Assembly: GCA_016744295.1 (NCBI GenBank) | Contig: JADGEQ010000001.1 | Location: 62,001-126,000 of the forward strand | From: Desulfobacteraceae bacterium | Lineage (GTDB): Bacteria; Desulfobacterota; Desulfobacteria; Desulfobacterales; Desulfobacteraceae | Direction of reading: 5' to 3' | DNA: 64,000 nucleotides | Shown: positions 53,914-63,489 of the stretch, one piece after another | How positions within the stretch are numbered: the first letter of the stretch is position 1 | Layout: every line of letters begins with the position of its first letter | The notes under the pieces: generated by a model | What the model saw: the letters and a program-made list of their open reading frames with translations, nothing else | Databases searched by the model: none | Told to the model about the DNA's origin: nothing | Program-made: the position numbers and the translations under genes

Positions 53914-55596
53914 ATGTCAGAAGATACGAAAAAAGTCATCTATACCATGATGAATGTGGCAAAATTCCACGGCAAACGCCAGGTTTTAAAGGATATTTCC
54001 CTGTCCTACTTTTATGGCGCAAAAATAGGGGTTTTAGGCCTTAACGGATCTGGAAAAAGCTCGCTTCTAAAAATCATGGCCGGCATTGATACGGAATTTA
54101 CAGGTGAAACCATTTTATCCAAAGGGTTTACCGTGGGATATCTGGAACAAGAACCCCTGGTGGACAATACCAAAACCGTCAAAGAGGTTGTGGAGGAAGG
54201 GGTACAGGAGACCGTGGACCTTCTGAAGGAATATGAAACAATCTCAGAAGCCTTTGCCGAACCCATGTCCGATGACGAGATGGAAAAACTCATTGAAAAA
54301 CAGGGAAAGATCCAGGACAAGCTGGACCATATGGACGCCTGGGACCTGGATGCCCAGCTGCAGATGGCCATGGATGCCCTGCGCTGCCCGCCGGGGGATA
54401 CCCGGGTGGATGTGATATCCGGTGGGGAAAAAAGACGGGTGGCCCTGTGCCGGTTGCTCCTTGCCAAGCCTGACATTCTGCTTTTGGATGAGCCCACCAA
54501 CCATCTGGATGCGGAATCAGTGGGTTGGCTGGAGGAACACTTAAGCCGGTTTGAAGGCACGGTCATTGCCGTGACCCATGATCGGTATTTTCTGGACAAT
54601 GTGGCCGGCTGGATACTGGAACTGGACAGGGGCGAGGGAATTCCCTGGAAAGGAAACTATTCTTCCTGGCTGGAACAGAAACAACGGCGGCTGGCCACTG
54701 AACAAAAAAGTGAAAGCAAACGCCAGCAGACTCTGCAGCGGGAACTGGACTGGATCAAGATGTCTCCCAAGGGCAGACGATCCAAATCAAAGGCAAGGAT
54801 AAAAGCCTATGACGAACTGCTCCAAAAAGATGTCAATGACCAGGAGCAGACCATGGAAATTTTTATTCCCCCGGGACCAAGACTTGGGGCCAAGGTGGTT
54901 GTGGCCGACCATATTTCCAAAGCCTTTGAGGACAAACTGCTGGTGGATGATATGAATTTTATTATTCCCCCGGGTGCCATCGTAGGTGTTGTGGGCCCCA
55001 ATGGGGCGGGTAAGACCACCTTGTTCAACATGATCACGAAAAAAGAAAGTCCCGACGGCGGAACCATAGAACTGGGCCAGAGCGTGAAAATAGCCTGTGT
55101 GGACCAGGAAAGGGACAGCCTTGATCCGGAAAAAACCATTTATGAAATAATTTCCAAGGGCAGCGACAAAATGCTGGTTGGCGGCAGGGAGATGAGTTCC
55201 CGTGCCTATGTGGGAAAATTTAATTTTGCAGGCTCAGACCAGCAGAAAAAAGTCAAACAAATCTCCGGCGGGGAAAGAAACCGGGTTCATCTGGCCACCA
55301 TGCTCCAGGAAGAAGCCAATCTGATCCTGCTGGATGAGCCCACCAACGACCTGGATGTCAATACCATGAGGGCCCTGGAAGAGGCTTTGGAAAACTTTGC
55401 AGGCTGCGCCGTGATTATCAGCCATGATCGCTGGTTTTTAGACAGGATTGCCACCCATATCCTGGCCTTTGAAGGCGACAGCAACACCCTGTTTTTTGAA
55501 GGTTCCTATTCTGATTATGAAAAGGACAGAAAAAACCGCTTGGGCATCAAGGCAGATCAGCCCACACGGATTAAATACAGACAGTTGACCCGCTGA
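53914..55596 (+). CDS. ettA: energy-dependent translational throttle protein EttA (ABC-F)
   Basis: From ATG 53914 (AAGGAGAAAAAT upstream) this is 560 residues, close to E. coli EttA (555). Two ABC domains are present: GLNGSGKSSLL with SGGEKRRVALCRLLL, and GPNGAGKTTLF with SGGERNRVHLA; both Walker B motifs read LLDEPTN. The linker between them contains the basic, helical P-site tRNA-interaction region (RRSKSKARIKAYDELL). There are no membrane segments. It binds the ribosome E site and tunes translation with the ATP/ADP ratio. Confidence 0.94.
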   Translation: MSEDTKKVIYTMMNVAKFHGKRQVLKDISLSYFYGAKIGVLGLNGSGKSSLLKIMAGIDTEFTGETILSKGFTVGYLEQEPLVDNTKTVKEVVEEGVQETVDLLKEYETISEAFAEPMSDDEMEKLIEKQGKIQDKLDHMDAWDLDAQLQMAMDALRCPPGDTRVDVISGGEKRRVALCRLLLAKPDILLLDEPTNHLDAESVGWLEEHLSRFEGTVIAVTHDRYFLDNVAGWILELDRGEGIPWKGNYSSWLEQKQRRLATEQKSESKRQQTLQRELDWIKMSPKGRRSKSKARIKAYDELLQKDVNDQEQTMEIFIPPGPRLGAKVVVADHISKAFEDKLLVDDMNFIIPPGAIVGVVGPNGAGKTTLFNMITKKESPDGGTIELGQSVKIACVDQERDSLDPEKTIYEIISKGSDKMLVGGREMSSRAYVGKFNFAGSDQQKKVKQISGGERNRVHLATMLQEEANLILLDEPTNDLDVNTMRALEEALENFAGCAVIISHDRWFLDRIATHILAFEGDSNTLFFEGSYSDYEKDRKNRLGIKADQPTRIKYRQLTR

Positions 55597-55603
55597 TCGG
55601 CAA

Positions 55604-56455
55604 ATGGTCAAAATTCATCTAGCCGTATTCTTATTCGGGTTTGCAGGACTCTTTGGAAAATTTTTGTCCTGCAGCCCGTTTATCATTGTACTGGGGAGAA
55701 CATTTTTTGCAGCCATCGCCTTGTTTGTATATGCAAAGATGGTCTCCCGCACACGGCTTGGAGCGGTTGACAGAAACGCTTTAATTTTTTTGATCCTCCA
55801 GGGGATTTTACTGGGATGCCATTGGGTGACTTTTTTTCTGGCCATACAAATCTCTTCTGTGGCGGTTGGGCTGGTCACCTTTTCCAGCTTCCCTCTCTTT
55901 GTAACCTTCATGGAACCCTTTTTCTTCAAGGAACCCCTGAAAAAAAGAGATATCGCCACAGCCCTGGCAGTATTTGCCGGTATTCTTTTGGTTATCCCGG
56001 ATGTGGATCTATCCAATAATGTCACCCTGGGAGGCGGTTACGGCATCCTGTCCGGTCTGACCTTTGCCATTCTTACCCTGGTCAACCGGAAAAATGCGAT
56101 GGTCTCGGAGCCCATTGCCGTGGCATTTTATCAAAACCTATTTGCCGCCCTTTTCCTGATTTTCCCGGTTCTGATTCTCAAACCCGTGACGCTGGCGCTT
56201 TCCGACCTGCCCAACCTGATTATCCTGGGGGTAATATTCACGGCCATGGCCCACACCTTTTTTATCCAGTCTCTGACAAAGATACGGGCCCAGACCGCAA
56301 GCGTAATTGCAGGCCTTGAACCGGTTTACGGGATTGTGCTCGCTTTTTTCCTCTTAAACGAAGTTCCCAGGGTCCGAACCCTTGCCGGAGGGCTTGTCAT
56401 CATCGGCGCCACCATTGCAGCAGGCATTTACAGCCGGGGTAAAATGTCCCCCTGA
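55604..56455 (+). CDS. EamA/DMT-family transporter
   Basis: This 283-residue membrane protein has ten helices and two EamA repeats (first ending in AVFAGILLVIPDVD, second in EVPRVRTLAGGLVIIGAT). The GLEPVYGIVLAFFLLNEVPR signature is typical of the drug/metabolite transporter group. Substrate unknown. It starts 7 bases after the ettA stop. Confidence 0.88.
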   Translation: MVKIHLAVFLFGFAGLFGKFLSCSPFIIVLGRTFFAAIALFVYAKMVSRTRLGAVDRNALIFLILQGILLGCHWVTFFLAIQISSVAVGLVTFSSFPLFVTFMEPFFFKEPLKKRDIATALAVFAGILLVIPDVDLSNNVTLGGGYGILSGLTFAILTLVNRKNAMVSEPIAVAFYQNLFAALFLIFPVLILKPVTLALSDLPNLIILGVIFTAMAHTFFIQSLTKIRAQTASVIAGLEPVYGIVLAFFLLNEVPRVRTLAGGLVIIGATIAAGIYSRGKMSP

Positions 56456-56462
56456 TTTTGCA

Positions 56463-56488
56463 GCCTGGCAGATGGGTACCTGCCAGGG
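56463..56488. terminator. bidirectional terminator hairpin
   Basis: CCTGGCAG (56464-56471) pairs with CTGCCAGG (56480-56487), loop 8 bases, in the 62-base gap between two converging genes. It fits a shared terminator even though neither side has a long T-run. Confidence 0.5.
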
Positions 56489-56517
56489 CAAAGGATCCAC
56501 GAGAATACCATTCTGGA

Positions 56518-58383
56518 TTAATATCGTCCCAAAATTCTCAAAATTTCAGATTTATCCTTGAGCTCCGCCATCATGGGAGCCAGGGCATCACTGAGAACAT
56601 CTGCCTCAAGATCTGCATAAAACATATATTCCCAAGGTTTTCCCAATATGGGTCTGGACTCCAGCTTGACCAGGTTAATATGGGCGTTGGAAAACAGTTT
56701 CATCACTTCAAACAGGGCTCCGGGCTTGTTGCCTGTTGAGAAAATAATGGAGGTTTTACCTACTTTTTTCTTTCCCTTGTATTCTTTTGCGATAATGGCA
56801 AACCTTGTAAAGTTTCTCGGGTTATCCTCAATGGAATCTTCAATTACCTTCATATCAAAAATATCAGCTGCCATGGCCGATCCAATGGCGGCCATGGTAA
56901 TATCCCCTGATTCTTTGAGATGCCGGACAGCACTGGTGTTTGCCTTGACAGGCTGCGGTTCCGCCCCCGGCGACTGATCCATGAAATTTTTACACTGGGA
57001 AAAGGCCGGAGGAGATGCCAGAATCGTTTTAATACTATTTTTATCCGCAGATTCATGGACGATAAGGCCATGCTTTATGCGAATAGTCACTTCGCCGATA
57101 ATTTTCAAATCATACTCCTGGAGCAGATCGAAATTTTCGTGGATGGACCCGGAAAGGGAATTTTCGACGGGAATAACCCCGTACTCGACACTGCCGCTCG
57201 CACATCCATTGAAAATATCCCGATAACTTTTCATGGGAATAGAGGTCACATCATCGCCAAAATAAGAGAGGCTGGCCTTGTGGCTATAGTCACCGTTTTC
57301 ACCGATAAAGGCAGCTGTCTTTGCCCCCCCCCCATTCATTTGGGCAATCTCGGATTTCTTCAAATAGTCAAAATCAAGCTGTTTGCCCACCACCGGTGCA
57401 ATCACATACAAATCCCTGGTTAATTCGCCAAACTGCTCGGGGTAAAGGCTCTGGGGACCATCGGACAGGGCGTTATCCGGATCATTGTGAACTTCAATCA
57501 TCAGGGCATCAGCCCCGGCGGCAACGGCAGCCCTGGCCATGGGACTGACCTTTTCCCGAATACCCGTGGCATGACTGGGGTCAATCAAAATGGGAAGGTG
57601 GGTCAGCTGTTTCAATACCGGAATGGCGGAAAGATCCAGGGTGTTCCGGGTGTAGGGCTCAAAGGTTCGAATTCCCCGTTCACAAAGGATGACATTGTTG
57701 TTTCCTCCGGCCACAATATACTCGGCTGACATGAGCCATTCCTGGATGGTGGAGGCAAGCCCCCGTTTCAATACAACAGGTTTGCTCATTTTCCCCACAC
57801 ACTTGAGCAGCTCAAAGTTCTGCATATTTCTGGCACCGATCTGGACCACATCCACATACTTTTCCATGAGCTCAGCCTGGGCAGGAGACGTCATTTCCGT
57901 CACCACCCCGAGCCCGGTTTCTTCCCGGACAGCGGCAAGTATCTTAAGCCCCTCTTCCTCCATTCCCTGGAAAGAATAGGGGGAAGATCTGGGTTTATAA
58001 GCCCCGCCCCGAAACAAGACGGCACCATATTTTTTAACTTCCTTTGCAATACCCATGGCCTGGGCATGGCTTTCCACGGCACAGGGTCCTGCGATCACCA
58101 CAATCCTGTCCCCCCCGACCACCACATTACCAATTTTCACCAGAGAATCCTGGGATTTAAATCCCCGGCTGACAAGCTTGTGGGAGGTTTTAATGATCCG
58201 GACATCTGCCACCCCCTTCATTCGTTTGTAATCTGCTGCAGTTTTTTTATTTTTTGCAATAATACCGATGAGGGTTTGTCCGGCATCTGTGATTTCCCTG
58301 GTAATACACCCATCATTTGAAAGCTGTGATGTGATCTTGGCTTTCTGATTTGTTGTAATCTTGTTGTCTAAAACAAGTATCAT
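56518..58383 (-). CDS. DAHP synthase-prephenate dehydratase fusion
   Basis: This 621-residue bifunctional enzyme has an N-terminal ferredoxin-like part (1-75), and a DAHP synthase barrel of the AroF/KDO8P-synthase-like type (about 80-345: VIAGPCAVESHAQA, LFRGGAYKPRSSPYSFQG, GARNMQNFELLK, LIDPSHATG). It continues into a prephenate dehydratase domain (about 355-530: AAFIGENGDYSHKA, YGVIPVENSLSGSI, NFTRFAI with the catalytic TRF) and an ACT domain at the end (NKPGALFEVMKLF, ESRP). It joins the first step of the shikimate pathway to the phenylpyruvate step, presumably with Phe control through ACT. AAGGAGATCTAAC precedes the ATG; a Phe leader lies upstream. Confidence 0.93.
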   Translation of the reverse strand: MILVLDNKITTNQKAKITSQLSNDGCITREITDAGQTLIGIIAKNKKTAADYKRMKGVADVRIIKTSHKLVSRGFKSQDSLVKIGNVVVGGDRIVVIAGPCAVESHAQAMGIAKEVKKYGAVLFRGGAYKPRSSPYSFQGMEEEGLKILAAVREETGLGVVTEMTSPAQAELMEKYVDVVQIGARNMQNFELLKCVGKMSKPVVLKRGLASTIQEWLMSAEYIVAGGNNNVILCERGIRTFEPYTRNTLDLSAIPVLKQLTHLPILIDPSHATGIREKVSPMARAAVAAGADALMIEVHNDPDNALSDGPQSLYPEQFGELTRDLYVIAPVVGKQLDFDYLKKSEIAQMNGGGAKTAAFIGENGDYSHKASLSYFGDDVTSIPMKSYRDIFNGCASGSVEYGVIPVENSLSGSIHENFDLLQEYDLKIIGEVTIRIKHGLIVHESADKNSIKTILASPPAFSQCKNFMDQSPGAEPQPVKANTSAVRHLKESGDITMAAIGSAMAADIFDMKVIEDSIEDNPRNFTRFAIIAKEYKGKKKVGKTSIIFSTGNKPGALFEVMKLFSNAHINLVKLESRPILGKPWEYMFYADLEADVLSDALAPMMAELKDKSEILRILGRY

Positions 58384-58439
58384 GTTAGATCTCCTTAAAA
58401 TAAATTCTAAACCAACCTTATGTTCAAACTGCCTAAACT

Positions 58440-58469
58440 AAAAAAGGCCCTGGAAGTCTTTCCAGGGCC
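58440..58469 (-). terminator. second leader terminator hairpin
   Basis: On the minus strand GGCCCTGGAAAGACTTCCAGGGCC (24 bases, stem of 9-10 pairs) is followed by TTTTTT. It lies 57 bases before the DAHP synthase-prephenate dehydratase ATG and follows a first hairpin closely. In an attenuator it would be the backup stop. Confidence 0.75.
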
Positions 58470-58514
58470 AAAAAACAAAAAAGGCCCCGGGTGGCATAAT
58501 GTCCACCCGGGGCC
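58470..58514 (-). terminator. first leader terminator hairpin (probable attenuator)
   Basis: On the minus strand GGCCCCGGGTGG pairs with CCACCCGGGGCC (58483-58514, loop of 8 bases), followed by TTTTTTGTTTTTT. It begins about 28 bases after the stop of the Phe-rich leader peptide, as in transcription attenuators. An ordinary terminator for the upstream gene is the alternative reading. Confidence 0.75.
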
Positions 58515-58541
58515 TCTATATAGTCTGCAACTTATAAAGTG

Positions 58542-58622
58542 CTACACCGGATGAACGCTCCTAAAAAAGAAGAAGCGTCCAAAAATAAATATAAACTGTG
58601 GTCTGTTTGTTTCAGTTTTCAT
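58542..58622 (-). CDS. phenylalanine leader peptide (pheL-like), 26 residues
   Basis: I translated this by hand: ATG 58622 to TAG 58542. It begins MKTETNRPQFIFIFGR, continues with four consecutive Phe, then RSVHPV. Seven of 26 residues are Phe, in the two blocks FIFIF and FFFF. A sigma-70-like promoter lies upstream (58673-58701), two terminators follow, and the next gene carries the Phe branch step. This is the arrangement of E. coli pheL. The ribosome site is weak (AAAAAGATATACTTGCAA), the main reservation. Confidence 0.65.
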   Translation of the reverse strand: MKTETNRPQFIFIFGRFFFFRSVHPV

Positions 58623-58662
58623 TTGCAAGTATATCTTTTTATAAATTCAATAAATTTTAAAT

Positions 58663-58687
58663 AATGCCCGTTAGGGTAGAGGGCATT
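58663..58687. repeat. inverted repeat over the leader promoter
   Basis: AATGCCC (58663-58669) and GGGCATT (58681-58687) are complementary with an 11-base loop, overlapping the -10 element of the Phe leader promoter. It could be an operator or the terminator of the chemoreceptor gene that ends at 58710; I cannot decide. Confidence 0.4.
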
Positions 58688-58701
58688 TTCATCCTTGTCA
58701 A
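58673..58701 (-). promoter_or_regulatory. sigma-70-like promoter of the Phe leader
   Basis: On the minus strand TTGACA (58701-58696), a spacer of exactly 17 bases, and TACCCT (58678-58673). The -35 is perfect; the -10 has TA and the final T. The start would be near 58666, about 44 bases before the leader ATG. Confidence 0.6.
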
Positions 58702-58709
58702 GAAGAATA

Positions 58710-61553
58710 TCAATCTACCCCCTTTTCCTTTAGAAAAGGGACATAAAGCTTATCTGTTTTCAAGATATGCTCCCTGAGCCAATCTGTTAGAAACTGCATC
58801 AAATCCATGGAAAGGGCAGCCCTTCCCTCCTCAAACTCTTTTTTAAATTCAAGCACCTGACCCACCAGTCGATCATGATATTGCTTGTGGGCATCCCGGT
58901 CCGGATATTGATGTTTTTCAAACAAATTTTCCTCGTTCTTAAAATGATACACCGTATAATCTGCCAACCGTGTCAGGATCTGCCCTGCCTCCTTTGCCCC
59001 CATTTTCATTTTCATGGCCCGGTGCAGTTCATTGATCATTTTTACAAGCTCTTTGTGCTGATCGTCAATCAGGGGAATATCAATCTTTAGCCTATCCCCC
59101 CAGGGCATCAGATCTGATATTTCCCTGGCATCTATTTTAGTTTGGCTGTCATTTTCGGCTTCAACGTCCACCTCCACAGATACCTTGAAAACCCCGATCA
59201 TATTCCGAAGCTTCCCGGATAGTTCAGACAGGTCTTTGGCACTTTGCTTCATCTGGTTGCTTCTGCTGGTCATTTCCTGGGAAACGCCATGAACCTTGGA
59301 GATATCTTGTGCAATCTGGGTGGAAACCTGGGAACTTTCGGCCACATTTTCATTGACTTCAACAATCCCGGTGGATGCCTGATCAATGTTTTCAGCCACT
59401 TGTGTGGCGGATGCGGATTGTTCTTCTACGGCAGAAGCAATGGCAGAAACAATCTCAGTCACTTCCGAAATAACCATGGCAATCTGATTTACATCTTTTA
59501 CCGTATCACTTGTGGATTCCTGAATACCGCCTATCTTTTCCTTGATATCCAGGGTGGCACCTGCTGTCTGTGCCGCAAGCCCCTTGATTTCACTTGCCAC
59601 CACGGCAAACCCCCTGCCGGCTTCCCCGGCCCGTGCCGCTTCAATGGTGGCGTTGAGTGCCAAAAGGTTTGTCTGCTCGGCAATATCCGTGATCACCTCT
59701 GTTACCTTGTTAATATCCCTGGCAGATGCCCCCAGGCGTTCCACCCGGCCGGATGCATCCTTCACTTTTGTGCCGGCATTATCAGAGATTCCCCTTGCCT
59801 TTTCACAATTTTGGGCCACTTGGCTAAGGGTTTGTTTCATCTGGCCTGCCGCATCAGAAACCGTCCCAAGGTTTGTGGAGGCCTGCTCGCTGGCCGCTGC
59901 TACAGAATTCATACTGGAGCTCATCTCTTCGGCAGCGGCTGCCACGGCATTGGACCGTGATGCCAGGTCCTCAGAATCCTCGGACATCTGCTCTGATATG
60001 GATAAGAGTTCTCCAGAGGAGGCTGTCACGGTTTCTGAATTGGACCCGATATCCACAATAATATTATTGAGTCGGGAAATAAATGCATTAAACCACTTGG
60101 CAAGCTCTCCGATTTCGTCTTTGGTGTAAATATTAATTCGCTGGGTCAGATCTCCGTCCCCCTGGGATATGTTCCTCAGTGCTGCCACCACTCTTTTTAT
60201 GGGCTTAATAATGATCCTAGCCAAAATAAAGGCGATTAAAATACCAAACACCAGGGCAAAAATACTGACAAGGGTGATAAGGGTTGTGGATCGGACAATC
60301 TGGGCCCGCATCTGGGTATTCACCGTCGCCTTGGATTTTTGGCAGATGGTCTCAATTTCCAAAGCAGTAGAGTCCATCTGGGCATTGGCGGTCTGCTGCT
60401 GTTTCATCAACTCGGCATGAATTTTAAAAGAACGAAGATAAATGCCAACAGCTTCCTGGATACCCTCCAGGGGGGTTGTTTTCTCGGTATCGTCAATGGT
60501 TTCTTTTATATGGGAAATAGTATCTCCGATGGAAATGATGTTCCGGATAATTTGCTGAAAAATCAACCCATCTTCGGTCCGCATAAATTCTTTTTCCAGT
60601 ATCCGGGTTTTTAAAAGAATCTTTGCAACCTGATCTGCACCGGAAGACAATTCCATCATCTGTCCGGAAAAAATCTGAACATCCTCGATATAAAACTCCA
60701 GCAGCTCCTGCATTTCCTGCTGAAAAGTTACGGTGGCCATATCCATTGCCTTTAGGGCACTGATAAGGGCTAAATTATTCGCATGACTTTTATTTTCAAA
60801 AAAAGCCACGGCCTTTTCAATCACCAATCGCTGGGTGGTAACCACCTTTTCAAGGCGCTCCTTTGATACCGGCTCAAACATCAGAGGAGCCGCTGCCGTG
60901 ACCTTCTGTTTAATATTTTTGTGATGTCCCTGCCACTGGGTCATCATGGATACATTTTTTTCCAGTGAATTGGACATCACCATCCGATAGCCCTTGGCCT
61001 GGATAAAATTTTCCTTTATTCTTTCTGCTAGGGCCAACCGCTGTCGCATCTGGAATATTGTTTTCTCACTTTTACCCATCAGGGAATCATAGTTTGCCTT
61101 TTGTTCATCCCTTATCCTTGCGGTTATTGCCAGTGCAGCACTGGCCTTTTGATTCATATCTCCGATAAGGATATCTTTCTTGCCTGCCAGATCCACATAC
61201 TGATCAAAAGCTTTCACATAAATATCAGAGGTTTTCAAAATCTGCTCAGCCTGCTTGTTGAGCCCGGAATCCTGGATGGAATCCAGAATATTTTTGGCCT
61301 CTTTTTTCAAAAATCTCATATCCTTTAAAACAATATCAACCGCACCTGGGTCATTGGTCAGGATAAACCGCTTTTCATTTTGCCGGACATCCAGAATCAG
61401 ATCCACCAAATGTTGAAATTGATTGGAAGAATCAACTTTTTCCACCACACGCGTCAGGCCAAGCCGCCCGACAAAGGCAAGCACAATCAATAAAGTAAGA
61501 ATGATGACAAACCCGCCGGTTATTTTTTTTGCAAGGCTAAAACTATTGAGCAT
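58710..61553 (-). CDS. methyl-accepting chemotaxis protein with C-terminal hemerythrin domain
   Basis: I start at ATG 61553, preceded by CAGGAGGAAAGT, giving 947 residues. A membrane helix (about 9-30) is followed by a long periplasmic helical region (30-410), a second helix (about 415-440), HAMP (440-495), and a methyl-accepting domain with the hairpin tip [20 protein letters not shown], then [13 protein letters not shown]. The last 130 residues form a bacteriohemerythrin ([35 protein letters not shown]), with the His/Glu/Asp ligands for a di-iron O2 site. It is likely an O2-sensing chemoreceptor that drives avoidance in an anaerobe. Confidence 0.93.
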   Translation of the reverse strand: MLNSFSLAKKITGGFVIILTLLIVLAFVGRLGLTRVVEKVDSSNQFQHLVDLILDVRQNEKRFILTNDPGAVDIVLKDMRFLKKEAKNILDSIQDSGLNKQAEQILKTSDIYVKAFDQYVDLAGKKDILIGDMNQKASAALAITARIRDEQKANYDSLMGKSEKTIFQMRQRLALAERIKENFIQAKGYRMVMSNSLEKNVSMMTQWQGHHKNIKQKVTAAAPLMFEPVSKERLEKVVTTQRLVIEKAVAFFENKSHANNLALISALKAMDMATVTFQQEMQELLEFYIEDVQIFSGQMMELSSGADQVAKILLKTRILEKEFMRTEDGLIFQQIIRNIISIGDTISHIKETIDDTEKTTPLEGIQEAVGIYLRSFKIHAELMKQQQTANAQMDSTALEIETICQKSKATVNTQMRAQIVRSTTLITLVSIFALVFGILIAFILARIIIKPIKRVVAALRNISQGDGDLTQRINIYTKDEIGELAKWFNAFISRLNNIIVDIGSNSETVTASSGELLSISEQMSEDSEDLASRSNAVAAAAEEMSSSMNSVAAASEQASTNLGTVSDAAGQMKQTLSQVAQNCEKARGISDNAGTKVKDASGRVERLGASARDINKVTEVITDIAEQTNLLALNATIEAARAGEAGRGFAVVASEIKGLAAQTAGATLDIKEKIGGIQESTSDTVKDVNQIAMVISEVTEIVSAIASAVEEQSASATQVAENIDQASTGIVEVNENVAESSQVSTQIAQDISKVHGVSQEMTSRSNQMKQSAKDLSELSGKLRNMIGVFKVSVEVDVEAENDSQTKIDAREISDLMPWGDRLKIDIPLIDDQHKELVKMINELHRAMKMKMGAKEAGQILTRLADYTVYHFKNEENLFEKHQYPDRDAHKQYHDRLVGQVLEFKKEFEEGRAALSMDLMQFLTDWLREHILKTDKLYVPFLKEKGVD

Positions 61554-61584
61554 ACTTTCCTCCTGGGCAACAATTGAACCGGTT

Positions 61585-61920
61585 TTATTTTTTTTCCCAG
61601 CCACCAATCAAATGCAGGTGGATATGAAAAATTTCCTGCCCCCCGCCCTTTTCAACATTAAAGAGCAGTTTGTAGCCGGATTCATTGACCCCCTGTTCCC
61701 GGGCCATTTCCTTGGCAACCATGAAAAGGCCGGACAGAATATCCCCATCTTCCGGTGTTAGATCATTTATACTCCTGATATGCTTTTTGGGCACCAGCAG
61801 CAGGTGAACCGGGGCAGCGGGATGAATATCTTTGAACACCACATAGGTATCGTCTTCATACAGAAACTCGCTGGGAATTTCCCGGTTTACAATTTTACAG
61901 AACAGGCAGTCAAGGGACAT
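61585..61920 (-). CDS. HIT-family (HINT) nucleotide hydrolase
   Basis: From ATG 61920 (AAGGAGAATTCA upstream) this is 111 residues. The histidine triad is [25 protein letters not shown] and LLLVPKKHI are typical of the HINT branch, which hydrolyses adenosine phosphoramidates. Cytoplasmic. Lies 31 bases upstream of the chemoreceptor ATG on the same strand and 43 bases after the sirtuin stop. Confidence 0.93.
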   Translation of the reverse strand: MSLDCLFCKIVNREIPSEFLYEDDTYVVFKDIHPAAPVHLLLVPKKHIRSINDLTPEDGDILSGLFMVAKEMAREQGVNESGYKLLFNVEKGGGQEIFHIHLHLIGGWEKK

Positions 61921-61963
61921 TGAATTCTCCTTTATAAACAATTTTATTATCTTATATGTTACT

Positions 61964-62701
61964 CTATTCTAGCTTATCCAATTCTTCCATCAATTTTTCC
62001 ATGGCCACAGAGGCCTTATCCCCTAAGAAAATATCTGTGATTGATGGGGTATATGCTGATGGAAAGGGGTTTATCTCTATGATGCCGGCACCATTTGACT
62101 TTGCCGCCCCGGGAATCATGTTGGCCGGGGCAACCGTTCCCGTGGTGCCGATGAGAATAAAGCAGTCGGCACGACTTGCTTCATCAAAGGAATGGGCCCT
62201 GGCAGGTTCGGGGATATCCTCCCCAAAAAAAACCACATCGGGTTTGAGTATTCCACCGCATTGTAAACAGACAGGGGGCAAAATATCAAGGTCAATCTCG
62301 GACACTTTGTATTCTCTTTTGCACCCAAGGCAGATCAGTTTTTTCAGGGAGCCATGAAACTCGTGGATGGTTCTGCTCCCGGCCTCGGCATGGAGATTAT
62401 CCACATTCTGGGTCACCACGGCCTTGAGCAAATTTTTTGCCTCCATCTCAGCCAGACTATAGTGGGCCAAATTAGGCTTAACCCGGCCAAACACTTCATA
62501 GAAAATTTCACGGAACACTTCCCAGGAGTGGCGGGTGTGCTTCATAAAGTATTGGATATCAAAGGTCATGGGATCATACCTGTTCCACAGACCGTTTTCC
62601 CCTCTGAAAGGAGGAATGCCGCTTTCAACTGAAATCCCGGCACCCGTGAAGGCCACACACCTGTTTGCAGATTTTATAATTTTTGCAGCTTTGGCATACA
62701 T
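61964..62701 (-). CDS. NAD-dependent protein deacylase, Sir2 family
   Basis: From ATG 62701 (AAAGGAGGGGCGT upstream; an ATG at 62758 lacks a site) this is 245 residues. The motifs are intact: FTGAGISVESGIPPFRG, TQNVDNLHAEAG with the catalytic His in HEFHGS, and a Cys4 zinc site (CLGCKREY ... CLQCGG). It removes acyl groups from lysines using NAD. The Ala/Tyr/Arg test for desuccinylase type is not clear to me. It lies 53 bases after the ThiF-like stop. Confidence 0.92.
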   Translation of the reverse strand: MYAKAAKIIKSANRCVAFTGAGISVESGIPPFRGENGLWNRYDPMTFDIQYFMKHTRHSWEVFREIFYEVFGRVKPNLAHYSLAEMEAKNLLKAVVTQNVDNLHAEAGSRTIHEFHGSLKKLICLGCKREYKVSEIDLDILPPVCLQCGGILKPDVVFFGEDIPEPARAHSFDEASRADCFILIGTTGTVAPANMIPGAAKSNGAGIIEINPFPSAYTPSITDIFLGDKASVAMEKLMEELDKLE

Positions 62702-62754
62702 ACGCCCCTCCTTTGGGTTACAGCATCCCTCTTTAGTCAGATAAGGTTTATGAG

Positions 62755-63450
62755 TCAAACAAGGTCCATGACTTCAAAAGAATTGCTTCCCAGGTCGGCA
62801 ATCAAAAGTTTATTTCTTAGCATATCTTTCCGGTTGAGCAGCACCTTTATACATTCGGAAGCCTGGAGTGACGCAACAAAAAGGGCGCAATAGGAAATAT
62901 TACCGGTAATGGTCTCAATCCCCCGGGAGCACTCTTTTTTATTTCCATAGATCAACTCATATCCCTGATCTTCCGGAAAGATCACCGTCACCTGGCCGCA
63001 AATTCCTGCAATGGCACCGGATACAATGGGAATGGACGCTTTTTGGACAATTTCCTGGACAAGGAACCGAGTTTCAATGGTATCAAGACAATCCACCACC
63101 AGATCAGCCCCCTCAATCATACCCGCCAGATTGGTTTCATCTGCATAGGCCTGTATCGTGTTCACCTCTACAGATGAATTAACAGCCCCCACCCTCTCCC
63201 GGGCAGCCTGTGCCTTTGGCTTACCGATATTTTTTTCCTGGCTCAACAATTGACGATTCAGATTGGTGATATCAAAGACATCCCCGTCCACCAATGTCAG
63301 GGTGCCGATACCTGTTCTGGCGAGCATTTCACACACGCCGCCCCCCAGTCCCCCCAAACCGATGATCGCCACATGGGATCGGGCCAGAATTCTTTGTTCA
63401 TCAAGAGTTATGGTATTAAAATTCCGGTCATACCGCGCTTGCGTGGCCAT
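62755..63450 (-). CDS. ThiF/MoeB/HesA-family adenylyltransferase
   Basis: This 231-residue E1-like enzyme has the nucleotide site VAIIGLGGLGGGVCEMLART, DGDVFDITNLNRQLL and the Asp in LVVDCLD. The paired Cys-x2-Cys zinc motifs usual in MoeB are absent. It adenylates the C-terminal Gly of a ubiquitin-like protein; the MoaD-like protein at 63570-63800 is the obvious partner, 120 bases upstream on the same strand. It could serve molybdopterin/tungstopterin or thiamine synthesis; the context favours the former. Confidence 0.9.
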   Translation of the reverse strand: MATQARYDRNFNTITLDEQRILARSHVAIIGLGGLGGGVCEMLARTGIGTLTLVDGDVFDITNLNRQLLSQEKNIGKPKAQAARERVGAVNSSVEVNTIQAYADETNLAGMIEGADLVVDCLDTIETRFLVQEIVQKASIPIVSGAIAGICGQVTVIFPEDQGYELIYGNKKECSRGIETITGNISYCALFVASLQASECIKVLLNRKDMLRNKLLIADLGSNSFEVMDLV

Positions 63451-63489
63451 ATTTTCCTTTTGATCAACCCCTTATTCACTGTTAACGGG

